A stretch of 64,000 bases of DNA from Hymenobacter negativus (GCF_017571495.1 NZ_JAGETZ010000014.1:62001-126000), one strand, 5' to 3'; shown: positions 44,401 through 52,304, counted from the stretch's first letter. Translations and numbers: made by a program. The notes: generated from the sequence alone by a model not told the origin.

Positions 44401-44744
44401 AGCGCCACGCCATTCACGAGGGTGCCTGCCGAGTTGTTGTAGGTGATAATGGTGTTGCCCACGCTTTCGCCCACCAGCTGAATAAAGGGCTTGGTGGCAG
44501 CCACAGTCACCAGCTCCTTATAGCGGCCATTCTTGATGAAGATGGTGAACGGTGTGGTGCGACCCGTCGGGGCCGCGTCGATGGCGGCCTGCACGGTGGT
44601 GTAATTGCCGGTGCCATCCTTGGCCACCGTGAAGTCATAGGCAAAAGCAGGCGACGCAAAAGCCAATAAAACAAGGCTCAGGAATGTCCAGAACCTAGCC
44701 GTTGGCCCGCGCCAGGCGAAGGCCGAAGAGAAAAAGTTTACCAT
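41424..44744 (-). CDS. Secreted modular pectinesterase (CE8) with two copies of an unassigned module and T9SS sorting domain
   Basis: 1106 residues. Signal peptide (FWTFLSLVLLAFASPAFA). CE8 domain about 36-355: DFTVAKDGTGNYTTVQAAID, GNQDTVYLKG (catalytic-site Gln and Asp), IEGNTDFIFGSAIALFE (Asp) and YDLGRPWQANPKAAFLN (Arg, Trp), all intact. Then an FnIII-like stretch and an Ig-like stretch to about 570. Two near-identical modules of about 223 residues follow (about 577-800 and 800-1025; start WPLRVNNADSAQVR, core MYYEQFT and VDSLLFNAAFYN, end RYAMLKNLRIKG). A T9SS type A sorting domain closes the protein (LLFPNPASASFRVQLP). It would remove methyl esters from pectin outside the cell while the modules probably bind polymer. 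Preceded by operator site 2. Confidence 0.92.
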   Translation of the reverse strand: MVNFFSSAFAWRGPTARFWTFLSLVLLAFASPAFAYDFTVAKDGTGNYTTVQAAIDAAPTGRTTPFTIFIKNGRYKELVTVAATKPFIQLVGESVGNTIITYNNSAGTLVNGVALGTQNSASVTINAADFSALNITFENSFGESASNGQAVAILVNNDRAAFRNCRFLGNQDTVYLKGNGAPRQYFLNCYIEGNTDFIFGSAIALFESCNIYAKVKATASTSYIAVPNTPAGQAFGLVFKNCNVTGHSVAGGTTYDLGRPWQANPKAAFLNCNLSTPLILAEGWSPTSSAGTATIRDSYFVEYQNTHFNGRAVNVGTRVLSGQGLTPAQTSTQLTATEAATYTKANIFGTWDPCALIDCTTPFVKTVIVNNFKGVKGATTSAFTWNTSWPTNGNVLSVYRATATPPAALGAFGVVNTQTEPSDTVFNYSYSDAVPASGSLYKYFVRGSAATRQTSSDTVTISSAPTIVAAGTLGNFTQQLGAGSPGQSVAVSGTDLTSAVTVTASANYQVSLTSGGTYASSLTLTPTAGTLASTPVYVRLNAATAATYPGTLTLTSTNATNVQLTLNGTAIVAPTVTSNILQQWPLRVNNADSAQVRSPRLAATTPTLRRLYLSNGTTLATVPAYSNQFGQAFGPSANGDGTWTAVGGTLNRMYYEQFTMTVPAGTSTVRVDSLLFNAAFYNTSSNTKMAVVYSLNGFSSPADSTEITGVTGPGGAQTLSASGNFNKSFPLLNQTAGTTALYRVALNGPSTANPSGGVSVAGGQTLTFRLYFACGSTGTPRYAMLKNLRIKGDVVPAPIVSTVLEQWPLRVNNADSTQARNSRVVPTTPTLRRLYLSNGTTMASIPAYSNQFGQAFGASANGDGTWTAVGGTLNRMYYEQFTLTLAANSTGRVDSLLFNSAFYNTSSNTKMAVVYSLNGFSSPADSTEIVGGTGPGGALVFTPSGNFTNSFPLLNQTAGPTALYRVALRNGGITLAGGQTLTVRLYFACGSTSTPRYAFLKNVRFKGAASVITATSPAQVLSAQLLLFPNPASASFRVQLPALHSKAPVAATLINTLGQTVRSRQLTATAGQPIDAEFDVRGLAAGVYTLRLNVDGTPVTRKVVVE
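41715..42345 (-). repeat. Internal module copy 2 of the pectinesterase gene
   Basis: Encodes the second copy of the roughly 223-residue module. It matches the copy at 42365-43015 at DNA level with an offset of 669 bases, which shows a recent in-frame duplication. Confidence 0.85.
42365..43015 (-). repeat. Internal module copy 1 of the pectinesterase gene
   Basis: First copy of the module; long stretches are identical at DNA level to the copy at 41715-42345 (for example the coding of MYYEQFT, position 42780 versus 42111). Confidence 0.85.
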
Positions 44745-44818
44745 GGAGAAGTGTGTTGAGTGGGAATTCTAACCAAATATTACCTAGCCCCTCAGCCAAA
44801 GCCACTATACTTCATGGG

Positions 44819-44851
44819 TTTATTTGTGCAATCGTTCCCGGCAACGATGCC
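44819..44851 (-). promoter_or_regulatory. Pectin-locus operator, site 2 (modular pectinesterase)
   Basis: 33-bp element on the minus strand, core ATCGTTGCCGGGAACGAT (the most symmetric of the five), then arm TTGCACAAATAAA. It ends 74 bases before the pectinesterase ATG. A TGGCTTTG octamer starts 24 bases after the TTG. Confidence 0.8.
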
Positions 44852-44931
44852 AGTAGGGTGATGAATCACTCACTGATGATTGCAATGATTGATTGCGATA
44901 GGTCCTGCCATTCTTTTCAGGTTACAGGTAT

Positions 44932-44969
44932 AAAAAAACAAGCGCCCCCTGCATAGCAGAAGGCGCTTG
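44932..44969 (-). terminator. Terminator of the stand-alone module gene
   Basis: On the minus strand CAAGCGCC pairs with GGCGCTTG (inner CTGC/GCAG also pairs) and is followed by seven Ts, 28 bases after the stop codon. Confidence 0.85.
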
Positions 44970-44996
44970 ATGGCAAGCTTATGAATGCGTAGAAAC

Positions 44997-46073
44997 CTAT
45001 TCCTTCACAATGCGGGCGCTGCTGCGCTGCGCGCCGTCGGCGTACTCTACCAGGTAGAGGCCATTAGCCAGCGCACTTAGGTCAACGGCGGTTTCCGTGG
45101 TGCCAAGCTGAGCAGCAAAAGTAGCCACCTTGTTGCCGGTAGTACCGAACACCGTCACGCGGGCATCGCGGCTGGCGGCAGCGTGAGGCACCGCCAAGCG
45201 GTTCTGAGTAGGATTGGGATAGGCAGCCAGATTAGTGGCAACCAAGCTGGAACGAACGGCGAGAACGTTAGCCGTATAGGCTTGGCGGCTCTTAATCGTT
45301 ACGTTACGCAGCAGCACATAACGACCTGCTGTGTTGCTGCCGATGGCCGGATAGAGGCGCACCGTGAGGGTTTGACCAGCAGCCAAAGTCAGGCCATTGG
45401 CGTTGTTGTTAAAGGCAAAGTGGAAGTCGTCCTTGGGGTTCAGGGCATTGTCCTGAGGCAAATAAACATAAGCCGTCGCGGCGCTGGTACCTGTGATGCC
45501 GGTTCCAAACGAGCCATTATGTGCTGCGGGCAGGGTTCCGCCGGGTGTTGAGGATACACTTGTGCTGCTACCAGAATTGGTAGCAGGGCCTTTGGCGTAG
45601 CTGAACTCGGTAGAGTCAGTCGCAAATCCATTCAGCGACCATAGCAGCGACAGACGGCCGTTGGTGGTTTGGGTAGTCCGAATGTTGAAACCGAGCGAAT
45701 CAACCCGTAGCGGGGCCGTAGCTGTGATAGAAAATTGCTCGTAATGGGCACCTTTAGGCGAGCTAGCTAGGGTGCTAAATCCGGTGCCATCAGGGGCAGC
45801 ACCGAATGCTTGTCCTTTCGCCGAATAAGCAGGCACTGAGCCACCGGTGGTTCCACCATCAGACAGTACCAGTTTAAGCGTGGGGGCAGCGGTGGTAGGC
45901 ACGCTGTGCAGGAAGGGGGTGTTTGCAGTGACTCCAGTGGAGCGTACCGCAGCGTTGTCGCTGTTGTTGGCCGTCATCGGCCATTGTACGAATACCGGCG
46001 TTTGAGCCAAGGCTACCTGTGCCGAACCCAGGCCTGCAAGTAAAACAACAGTAGATAGTAATTTATTTTCCAT
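44997..46073 (-). CDS. Secreted protein made of one copy of the pectin-locus module plus T9SS sorting domain
   Basis: 358 residues: signal peptide (LLSTVVLLAGLGSAQVALAQ), then one module (about 27-270) clearly homologous to the two C-terminal modules of the pectinesterase next door (shared QWPM/LxxNNxD, VPAYSxxxGQAFG, HYEQFSIT, LRVDSLGF, SLNGFATDSTEF, LAAGQTLTVRLYPAIGS, GRYVLLRNVTIKS), and a T9SS type A sorting domain (AAYPNPTQNRLAVPH to ARIVKE). No catalytic residues typical of a lyase or esterase are evident. It is most simply a surface polymer-binding protein of the locus, and it has its own operator copy (site 3). No family name is known to me. Confidence 0.82.
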   Translation of the reverse strand: MENKLLSTVVLLAGLGSAQVALAQTPVFVQWPMTANNSDNAAVRSTGVTANTPFLHSVPTTAAPTLKLVLSDGGTTGGSVPAYSAKGQAFGAAPDGTGFSTLASSPKGAHYEQFSITATAPLRVDSLGFNIRTTQTTNGRLSLLWSLNGFATDSTEFSYAKGPATNSGSSTSVSSTPGGTLPAAHNGSFGTGITGTSAATAYVYLPQDNALNPKDDFHFAFNNNANGLTLAAGQTLTVRLYPAIGSNTAGRYVLLRNVTIKSRQAYTANVLAVRSSLVATNLAAYPNPTQNRLAVPHAAASRDARVTVFGTTGNKVATFAAQLGTTETAVDLSALANGLYLVEYADGAQRSSARIVKE

Positions 46074-46206
46074 GTGGTTAAATTGAAAAGTGAGAATGCG
46101 AAATGGATGAGAAACAGATAAAAGCCAACTGGTTTGGTTATATAAGTGAGCAATTACTCATGCAATTTCCCCAGATTATATCGAAAAACGTATCAGACGG
46201 GTTGAT

Positions 46207-46239
46207 TTTAGTTGCGCAATCGATGCCGGGAACGATGGC
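46207..46239 (-). promoter_or_regulatory. Pectin-locus operator, site 3 (stand-alone module gene)
   Basis: 33-bp element on the minus strand, core ATCGTTCCCGGCATCGAT, arm TTGCGCAACTAAA, ending 133 bases before the ATG at 46073. A TACGTTTT octamer starts 24 bases after the TTG. Confidence 0.8.
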
Positions 46240-46340
46240 GTAACTGGTTCGCTTTCGAACTAATGTTTCGCACCTATTACGAATCTTAGAACGCTTTGTA
46301 GCACTTGCTTACTCCTCTGCCGTCCAAAGCAGCCTGACTC

Positions 46341-46373
46341 GATAACGTTCCCGGCATCGATTGCGCAAAAAAA
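46341..46373 (+). promoter_or_regulatory. Pectin-locus operator, site 4 (GH28 gene)
   Basis: 33-bp element, core ACGTTCCCGGCATCGAT, arm TTGCGCAAAAAAA, ending 125 bases before the GH28 ATG at 46499. Mirror-oriented to site 3 in the same intergenic region. Confidence 0.8.
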
Positions 46374-46498
46374 GGTGCCTTGCCATGTCACTACAGGGGA
46401 GTTCCGGCTTGGAAGGGGCCTAATATTGTTAGGGCAATAGGGCCTTTTTCTATTTAAAAATGGCTGCACGGACGGGTGTGGCCGCGTTCACCCCACCC

Positions 46499-48199
46499 AT
46501 GAAATCAACCTTGGCATTGCTGCTGGCAGGTTCGGCGGCCTTCCTCACCGCTGCTTTCCGGCCGGCAGAAACTCCGAAAATCCAGGCGCCTCACATACCC
46601 TTTGAGGGCATGCTCATCGGCGACCTGCCTGTGGTGCTGCAAGCGTCTTTTAAAAAGGACACATTTAATCTGGCTAAGTACGGTGCCGTAGCTGATGGGC
46701 AGACGCTGAATACCGAAGCCTTCCGCAAAGCCATTGAGGCCTGCGCCGTGGGCGGGGGTACCGTGCTGGTGCCACGCGGCCTCTGGCTGACGGGGCCCGT
46801 TGTGTTGAAAAACAACGTGAACCTGCACCTGGCCACCGGTGCGCTCGTGCAGTTTACGGCTGACCGCAGCCAGTACCCGCTCATCAAAACCACTTGGGAA
46901 GGGGAGGATGCTATTCGCAGCCAAGCTCCGCTTTCGGGGGTGGACCTGACCAACATCGGCATCACCGGTAACGGGACGTTTGATGGTGCTGGTGACGCCT
47001 GGCGCCCCGTTAAAAAGAACAAGCTCAACGAAACGCAGTGGCAGAAGCTAGTAGCATCGGGTGGGGTGCTCAACGATAAGAAAGATTATTGGTATCCCTC
47101 CGCAGCCTCGCTGAAGGGCAACCAGCTGGCAGCAGCCGGCAAGCCGCGGAAGAGCCTCAACCCAGCCGACTTTGACGACATTCGGGATTTCCTGCGGCCT
47201 AATATGCTGAGCCTGACGCGGTGCAAGCAGGTTCTGCTGGAGGGCTTTACTATTCAAAATTCGCCAGCCTGGACCATTCATCCTCTGCTCTGCGAGAACA
47301 TTACCGTGCGCAATGTGACGGCTCGTAACCCCTGGTATGGCCAGAACACGGATGCCATTGACCTTGAGTCGTGCCGCAACGGCTTGGTGGAAGGCTGCAC
47401 ATTTGATGTGGGCGACGACGGCTTATGCATCAAGAGCGGCCGCGACGAGGAAGGCCGTAAGCGCGGCGTGCCCACCGAGAACTTCATTATCCGCGATTGC
47501 AAGGTGTATCATGCCCACGGCGGCTTCGTGATTGGCTCCGAAATGTCGGGTGGCGTGCGCAACATGTATGTGAGCAACTGCACCTTTATTGGCACCGATG
47601 TTGGCCTGCGCTTCAAGACGGCCCGGGGCCGCGGCGGCGTAGTCGAGAACGTGTTCGTGGATGGCGTGGACATGACCGACATTGCCGGCGAAGCCGTGCT
47701 GTTTGACATGTACTATGCGGCCAAAGACCCCGTGCCGCTGGCCGGCGAATCGATGGCTCCGCCTGTCATTGCCGCGCAGCCCCTGAACGAGGGCACGCCG
47801 CAGTTCAAGGGCTTCCAAATTCGGAACATAACCTGCAAGGGTGCCACTACTGGCATTCTGGTGCGCGGCCTACCCGAGATGAGCATCAAGGACATCAGTA
47901 TTGAAAACGCCGTGCTGGAAAGCAAAAAGGGCCTGCTGTGCCAGGAGGCCGAGAACATCCGCCTGAAAAATGTAACCCTGCTTTCCACTGAAACCATGCC
48001 GGTGATGGAGGTGCAGAACAGCCGCAATATCTCGCTCGATGGTATCCGTTACGCCAACGGAGCGGACCTGCTGCTCCGCGTGACCGGTGACCGCAGCAAA
48101 GACATTCGCCTGACCAACACCAATACCAAGCTGGCGAAGAAAGATGTGCAGTTGGGTGATAAGTTGGCCAAAAAAACCGTAACCGTAGCGCAACGCTAG
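46499..48199 (+). CDS. GH28 polygalacturonase-like glycoside hydrolase
   Basis: 566 residues from ATG 46499 (the open frame starts 13 codons earlier, but the signal peptide MKSTLALLLAGSAAFLTAAF begins here). Opening FNLAKYGAVADGQTLNTEAF is typical of GH28. Catalytic blocks are complete: NTDAIDLES (about 282), GDDGLCIKSGRD (about 304), HGGFVIGSEMSGG (about 340), RFKTARGRGG (about 370). It would hydrolyse galacturonan or rhamnogalacturonan; exo action on oligomers is usual for such Sus-type loci. There is no T9SS domain, so it probably works in the periplasm. GH105 follows on the same strand after a 166-base gap. Confidence 0.93.
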   Translation: MKSTLALLLAGSAAFLTAAFRPAETPKIQAPHIPFEGMLIGDLPVVLQASFKKDTFNLAKYGAVADGQTLNTEAFRKAIEACAVGGGTVLVPRGLWLTGPVVLKNNVNLHLATGALVQFTADRSQYPLIKTTWEGEDAIRSQAPLSGVDLTNIGITGNGTFDGAGDAWRPVKKNKLNETQWQKLVASGGVLNDKKDYWYPSAASLKGNQLAAAGKPRKSLNPADFDDIRDFLRPNMLSLTRCKQVLLEGFTIQNSPAWTIHPLLCENITVRNVTARNPWYGQNTDAIDLESCRNGLVEGCTFDVGDDGLCIKSGRDEEGRKRGVPTENFIIRDCKVYHAHGGFVIGSEMSGGVRNMYVSNCTFIGTDVGLRFKTARGRGGVVENVFVDGVDMTDIAGEAVLFDMYYAAKDPVPLAGESMAPPVIAAQPLNEGTPQFKGFQIRNITCKGATTGILVRGLPEMSIKDISIENAVLESKKGLLCQEAENIRLKNVTLLSTETMPVMEVQNSRNISLDGIRYANGADLLLRVTGDRSKDIRLTNTNTKLAKKDVQLGDKLAKKTVTVAQR

Positions 48200-48220
48200 C
48201 CTCTTTCGAAACTAACCAAG

Positions 48221-48361
48221 AGCACACTTTTCAGAGCACCGCGAAGCATCTTTACGACTTCGTTCTACTACAGAGGACTGCCCCGGCCCCTACGCCGCTC
48301 AATGCGTGAAATGATGGAGCTCAACTGTAGAGATGCTTTGCTACGCGCTGCCTGACGTGCT
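48221..48361. repeat. Degenerate REP-like palindrome (copy E)
   Basis: Left arm 48221-48256 (AGCAC...CGCGAAGCATCTTTACG) and right arm 48326-48361 (TGTAGAGATGCTTTGC...GTGCT) still pair through GAAGCATCT/AGATGCTTTGC. The GCATCTCTAC portion is that of copy D. It fills the GH28-GH105 gap and ends just before the GH105 start. Confidence 0.6.
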
Positions 48362-48365
48362 GCTA

Positions 48366-50294
48366 ATGAAACAAACCACCCGCTTCCTGTTGCCGCTGCT
48401 GGGCCTGGCGCTACTGGCCGAAACCAGCTCCGCCCAAACGGCGCGCCCCGCCGCTTATTCCCAGCGCATGGCCGATGCCTTTATCGGCTGGCATCCCGAT
48501 TCCATTGTAATCGGCAAAAACAAAACTGCTCGTTGGGATTACGAACAAGGCCTGATGATGCGGGCCTTGGAACGCGTGTGGCAGCGCACCGGCGACCCAA
48601 AGTACTTTACCTACATTCAAAAAGACCTCGACCAGTTTGTGCAAAAGGATGGCAGCATCCGGACTTACAAACCCGAAGATTACAACCTCGACAACATGGC
48701 TAGCGGCCATGCTTTGCTGCTGCTCAGCCAGACGTCGGTGCCCGGCAACGACAAGTACATCAAGGCTGCGCAATACCTGCGCAAGCAGCTCGACGGCCAG
48801 CCACGCACCAAGGAAGGCGGTTTCTGGCACAAGAAGGTGTATACCAATCAAATGTGGCTCGATGGCTTGTACATGGCTGAGCCGTTTTACGCCGAATACA
48901 GCAAGGTTTTCAACCAGGCAGCGGGGTTTGATGACGTGGCCAAGCAATTTGCCCTGATTGAAAAGCACTTGGTCGACCCCAAAACCGGCCTGCTTTACCA
49001 CGGCTACGACGAGAGCAAAGAGCAAGCCTGGGCTAACAAGACCACCGGTCAAAGCCCCAATTTCTGGGACCGCGCCATTGGGTGGTATGGCATGGCGCTG
49101 GTCGATGTACTCGACTATTTTCCCCAGAACCACCCGCAGCGGCCCATGCTCATCAAAGCCCTGCAACGCCTAGCTCCTGCTTTGACTAAGTACCAGGACC
49201 CTAAAACTGGCACCTGGAGTATTGTAATGGGCCAGGAAGGCCGAAAGGGCAACTACGCCGAAGCCTCGGGCAGCAGCATGTTTGTGTACACGCTGGCCAA
49301 GTCTGTGCGCTTGGGCTACCTCGATAAAAAGTACGCGGCCGTTGCCAAAAAAGGCTATGATGGTATCCTGAAATCCTTTGTCGCTACAGAAGCTGGCGGC
49401 GCGCTGGCCTTCAATGGCACGGTGAGCGTGGGCGGCCTGGGCGGCAAGCCCTATCGCGACGGCTCCTTCGACTACTACCTGTCTGAGCCGCTCCGCAAGA
49501 ACGATTTGAAAGGGGTAGGCCCCTTCATCCTGGCTAGCACCGAGATGGAAATCGCGGCTGAAAATGCCATTGGCCAGGGCAAAACCGTGGGCCTGGATTA
49601 CTACTTCAACCACGAGATGCGCAAAAGCCCGCTCACCGGCGAGCAGGAGCAGTGGCACTACACTTGGGAGGAACACACCCACGGTGGTTTCTGGCTGTGG
49701 GGCAACCAGTTCCGCGAGTTAGGTGCCCAAACGGTAGCCGTGCCCACGGCTCCGACGGCCGCCAGCCTCAAAAACCTGAGCGTGTACGTCATCGTCGACC
49801 CGGACTCGCGCAAGGAAAGCCCCAAGCCCAACTACATCCAGCCCACCGACAGCAAGGCCATCACCGAATGGGTGAAGGGAGGGGGGACGCTCGTCCTGCT
49901 AGCCAACGACACGGCCAACTGCGAAATCAAGCACTTCAACGAATTGGCCAAAAACTTCGGCGTGCAGTTTACCGACCAAAGTGTGAACATGGTGCAGGGC
50001 TCGCAGTTTGAACAGGGCAAAGTGGATTTGGCTTCGGGCAGTGCCGTTTTCAAAACTGCCAAGACGGCCTATATCAAGGAACTGTCGGTGCTATCGGTAG
50101 CGGCGCCAGCCCAACCGTTGGTCTCCAACAACGGCAAAGTCATCATGGCTACGGCCCGGCTGGGTAAAGGGAAGGTTTTCATCCTCGGCGACCCTTGGCT
50201 CTACAACGAGTACACCGATGGCCGCAAAATTCCGGCTTCATTTGAAAACTTTCAGGCAGGTAAGGACCTCGCCACCTGGCTGCTGAGCAAGTAG
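48366..50294 (+). CDS. GH105 unsaturated rhamnogalacturonyl hydrolase with extra C-terminal domain
   Basis: 642 residues from ATG 48366 (signal peptide FLLPLLGLALLAETSSA). The (alpha/alpha)6 barrel of GH105/GH88 runs to about residue 450 with MWLDGLYMAEPFYAEYS (about 163-180), PNFWDRAIGWYGMALVDVL (about 231-249) and GGLGGKPYRDGSFDYYLSEP. It removes the unsaturated uronate from lyase products. After about residue 456 comes a domain (NLSVYVIVDPDSRKESP, EWVKGGGTLVLLANDTANCE, GKGKVFILGDPWLYNEY) of the DUF4350/glutamine-amidotransferase-like kind, present in some Bacteroidota homologues; its role is unknown. Followed by a strong terminator. Confidence 0.9.
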   Translation: MKQTTRFLLPLLGLALLAETSSAQTARPAAYSQRMADAFIGWHPDSIVIGKNKTARWDYEQGLMMRALERVWQRTGDPKYFTYIQKDLDQFVQKDGSIRTYKPEDYNLDNMASGHALLLLSQTSVPGNDKYIKAAQYLRKQLDGQPRTKEGGFWHKKVYTNQMWLDGLYMAEPFYAEYSKVFNQAAGFDDVAKQFALIEKHLVDPKTGLLYHGYDESKEQAWANKTTGQSPNFWDRAIGWYGMALVDVLDYFPQNHPQRPMLIKALQRLAPALTKYQDPKTGTWSIVMGQEGRKGNYAEASGSSMFVYTLAKSVRLGYLDKKYAAVAKKGYDGILKSFVATEAGGALAFNGTVSVGGLGGKPYRDGSFDYYLSEPLRKNDLKGVGPFILASTEMEIAAENAIGQGKTVGLDYYFNHEMRKSPLTGEQEQWHYTWEEHTHGGFWLWGNQFRELGAQTVAVPTAPTAASLKNLSVYVIVDPDSRKESPKPNYIQPTDSKAITEWVKGGGTLVLLANDTANCEIKHFNELAKNFGVQFTDQSVNMVQGSQFEQGKVDLASGSAVFKTAKTAYIKELSVLSVAAPAQPLVSNNGKVIMATARLGKGKVFILGDPWLYNEYTDGRKIPASFENFQAGKDLATWLLSK

Positions 50295-50320
50295 CGAGTG
50301 CTTACTTATTGAGGATGACT

Positions 50321-50349
50321 AAAAAAGCCGGGCCTGCCCGGCTTTTTTT
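50321..50349 (+). terminator. Rho-independent terminator after GH105
   Basis: AAAAAAGCCGGGC pairs with GCCCGGC and is followed by seven Ts. Confidence 0.9.
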
Positions 50350-50409
50350 ATGAATTCTGGCCAAAATATGCCTCCCACTATTGCCATACGCAATCGAAAC
50401 CGATAGCTA

Positions 50410-50433
50410 AACGTTGCAACCGTTTGCGTAAAA
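50410..50433 (+). promoter_or_regulatory. Possible LacI-type operator upstream of the symporter
   Basis: The segment AACGTTGCAACCGTTTGCGT holds a dyad GCAACCGTTTGC around a central CG, flanked by AACGTT and AAAA. It shares AACGTT and the TTGCG arm with the five-copy element but has a shorter spacing, so another regulator (or a relaxed version) may bind. A TAGCTTCG (one mismatch to TAnnTTTG) follows at 50510-50517. Confidence 0.4.
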
Positions 50434-50580
50434 ATGCCTCCGCATAATTGGCACTATTTGAAAAAAAACCTTTCAGAAGCCGTTTTTTTACCGGAACATT
50501 ACTTTCCCATAGCTTCGCCACCCTTGCACCTCAGGTGCTTCGGAGGCAAGCCTCCTCCTTAATTCCCACTTATTCTTTCA

Positions 50581-52275
50581 ATGAATCAGCACACCCTCAG
50601 TACGATTGACTACATCGTATTCTTCGTCTATTTTATCATCGTATCCGGGTACGGCATCTGGGTATATCGCCGTAAAAGCGGCCACGACGGTACTCTGGAG
50701 GGCAACTCCAAGGATTATTTCCTCGCCGAGGGTTCTCTGACTTGGTGGGCCATTGGGTCCTCACTCATCGCCTCCAACATCTCGGCCGAGCAGTTCGTGG
50801 GCATGTCGGGCTCGGGCTTTGCCATGGGTCTGGCCATTGCCACTTATGAGTGGATGGCGGCCATTACCCTGGTCATCGTGGCCGTGTTCTTCATTCCGGT
50901 TTACCTGAAGAACAATATTGCCACCATGCCGCAATTCCTCAGCCAGCGGTACAACTCCACGGTGGCCATGATTATGGCGCTGTTCTGGCTGGCGCTCTAT
51001 GTAGTGGTGAACTTGACCTCGATTCTCTACCTCGGGGCCATTGCCATCAGCAGCATTGCGGGCCTCAACCTCAACTTCTGCATGTACATGCTGGCGGGCT
51101 TTGCTGTCATCATCACGCTGGGTGGTATGAAGGTTATCGGGTTTACCGACGTTATCCAGGTGTTCTTCCTCATTCTTGGAGGCTTGGCCACCACCTATCT
51201 GGCCCTGAACCTGGTTTCGGAACACTACGGTACCCATGGCGTCATCAACGGTTTCAACCTGATGACCACCCATGCCAGCGACCACTTCCAAATGATTTTC
51301 AAGCGCGACAACGAGCATTACCTCGACTTACCTGGACTCACTGTCCTGCTCGGCGGCATGTGGATTGTGAATCTTAACTACTGGGGCTGCAACCAATACA
51401 TCACCCAGCGCGCCCTGGGCGCCGACCTGCCCACGGCCCGCTCTGGCATTTTGTTTGCCGCCTTCCTCAAACTATTGATGCCCGTGATTGTGGTGCTGCC
51501 CGGCATCGCCGCGTATGTTCTTTACAAGCAGGATGTATTCGGGGCTGCTGAGTTTGGCTCGGGTGCCGACCTGAACCCTGACCGTGCCTACCCAGTGCTG
51601 CTCAACATTCTACCGGTGGGTCTGAAAGGTCTGTCCTTCGCTGCCCTCACGGCTGCCGTGGTAGCCTCGCTGGCCGGCAAAGCCAACTCGATTGCGACCA
51701 TCTTCACACTGGACGTGTACCATAAAGTCTTCAAAACCGATGCCACTGAGAAGCAATTGGTAGCCACCGGCAAGATTGCCGTAGTCGTGGCTATGATTCT
51801 GGGTGTGCTCATTGCACCGCACCTAGGCATCGATAAAAAGGGCGGCTTCCAGTACATTCAGGAATACACTGGCTTCGTGTCGCCGGGTATTTTCGCCATG
51901 TTCATTCTGGGCTTTTTCTGGAAAAAGACGACTTCCACGGCCGCGCTATTTGCCACCATCGGCGGCTTCCTGCTGTCGGTGATGTTTAAGTTCCTGCCCA
52001 CCTACATGGACTTGTCGTTCTTGGCCCCATTCGGCTTCGCCGTGCAGCCCAAAGGCTCCAGTATATACGAAATTCCCTTCCTCGACCGCATGGGCTTCGT
52101 ATTTGTCATCTGCATCATCATGATGATTATCATCAGCCTGTTTGAGAATGCGCGCGGGGTGAAAACCAAAGGGCTGGAAATCGACAGCAGCATGTTTAAA
52201 CCGCAGCCCAGCTTTGTGATTGGCGCATCTTCCATCATCGTTATCCTCACGGTGCTCTACACCATCTACTGGTAG
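50581..52275 (+). CDS. Sodium:solute symporter (SSS family, vSGLT-like)
   Basis: 564 residues with about 14 membrane helices. The start TIDYIVFFVYFIIVSGYGIW and the signature region SLTWWAIGSSLIASNISAEQFVGMSGSGF match sugar-type SSS transporters; later helices include MWIVNLNYWGCNQYITQRAL and LSFAALTAAVVASLAGKANS, with the conserved Ser/Asn of the Na+ site. It would import a monosaccharide or uronate across the inner membrane with Na+. Position between GH105 and the second pectinesterase suggests galacturonate or a short unsaturated product as substrate. A strong terminator follows, so it is probably a single transcript. Confidence 0.92.
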   Translation: MNQHTLSTIDYIVFFVYFIIVSGYGIWVYRRKSGHDGTLEGNSKDYFLAEGSLTWWAIGSSLIASNISAEQFVGMSGSGFAMGLAIATYEWMAAITLVIVAVFFIPVYLKNNIATMPQFLSQRYNSTVAMIMALFWLALYVVVNLTSILYLGAIAISSIAGLNLNFCMYMLAGFAVIITLGGMKVIGFTDVIQVFFLILGGLATTYLALNLVSEHYGTHGVINGFNLMTTHASDHFQMIFKRDNEHYLDLPGLTVLLGGMWIVNLNYWGCNQYITQRALGADLPTARSGILFAAFLKLLMPVIVVLPGIAAYVLYKQDVFGAAEFGSGADLNPDRAYPVLLNILPVGLKGLSFAALTAAVVASLAGKANSIATIFTLDVYHKVFKTDATEKQLVATGKIAVVVAMILGVLIAPHLGIDKKGGFQYIQEYTGFVSPGIFAMFILGFFWKKTTSTAALFATIGGFLLSVMFKFLPTYMDLSFLAPFGFAVQPKGSSIYEIPFLDRMGFVFVICIIMMIIISLFENARGVKTKGLEIDSSMFKPQPSFVIGASSIIVILTVLYTIYW

Positions 52276-52304
52276 TAGCGGCGGCAGGAATTCGACCAAT
52301 TTTC

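Larger units (their letters stand above)
46074..46498. other. Divergent control region between module gene and GH28 gene
   Basis: 425 bases without a gene. It holds two operator copies facing apart (46207-46239 for the minus-strand gene, 46341-46373 for the plus-strand gene). TAATATTG at 46421-46428 is one mismatch from TAnnTTTG and may be the GH28 promoter element. Confidence 0.7.
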
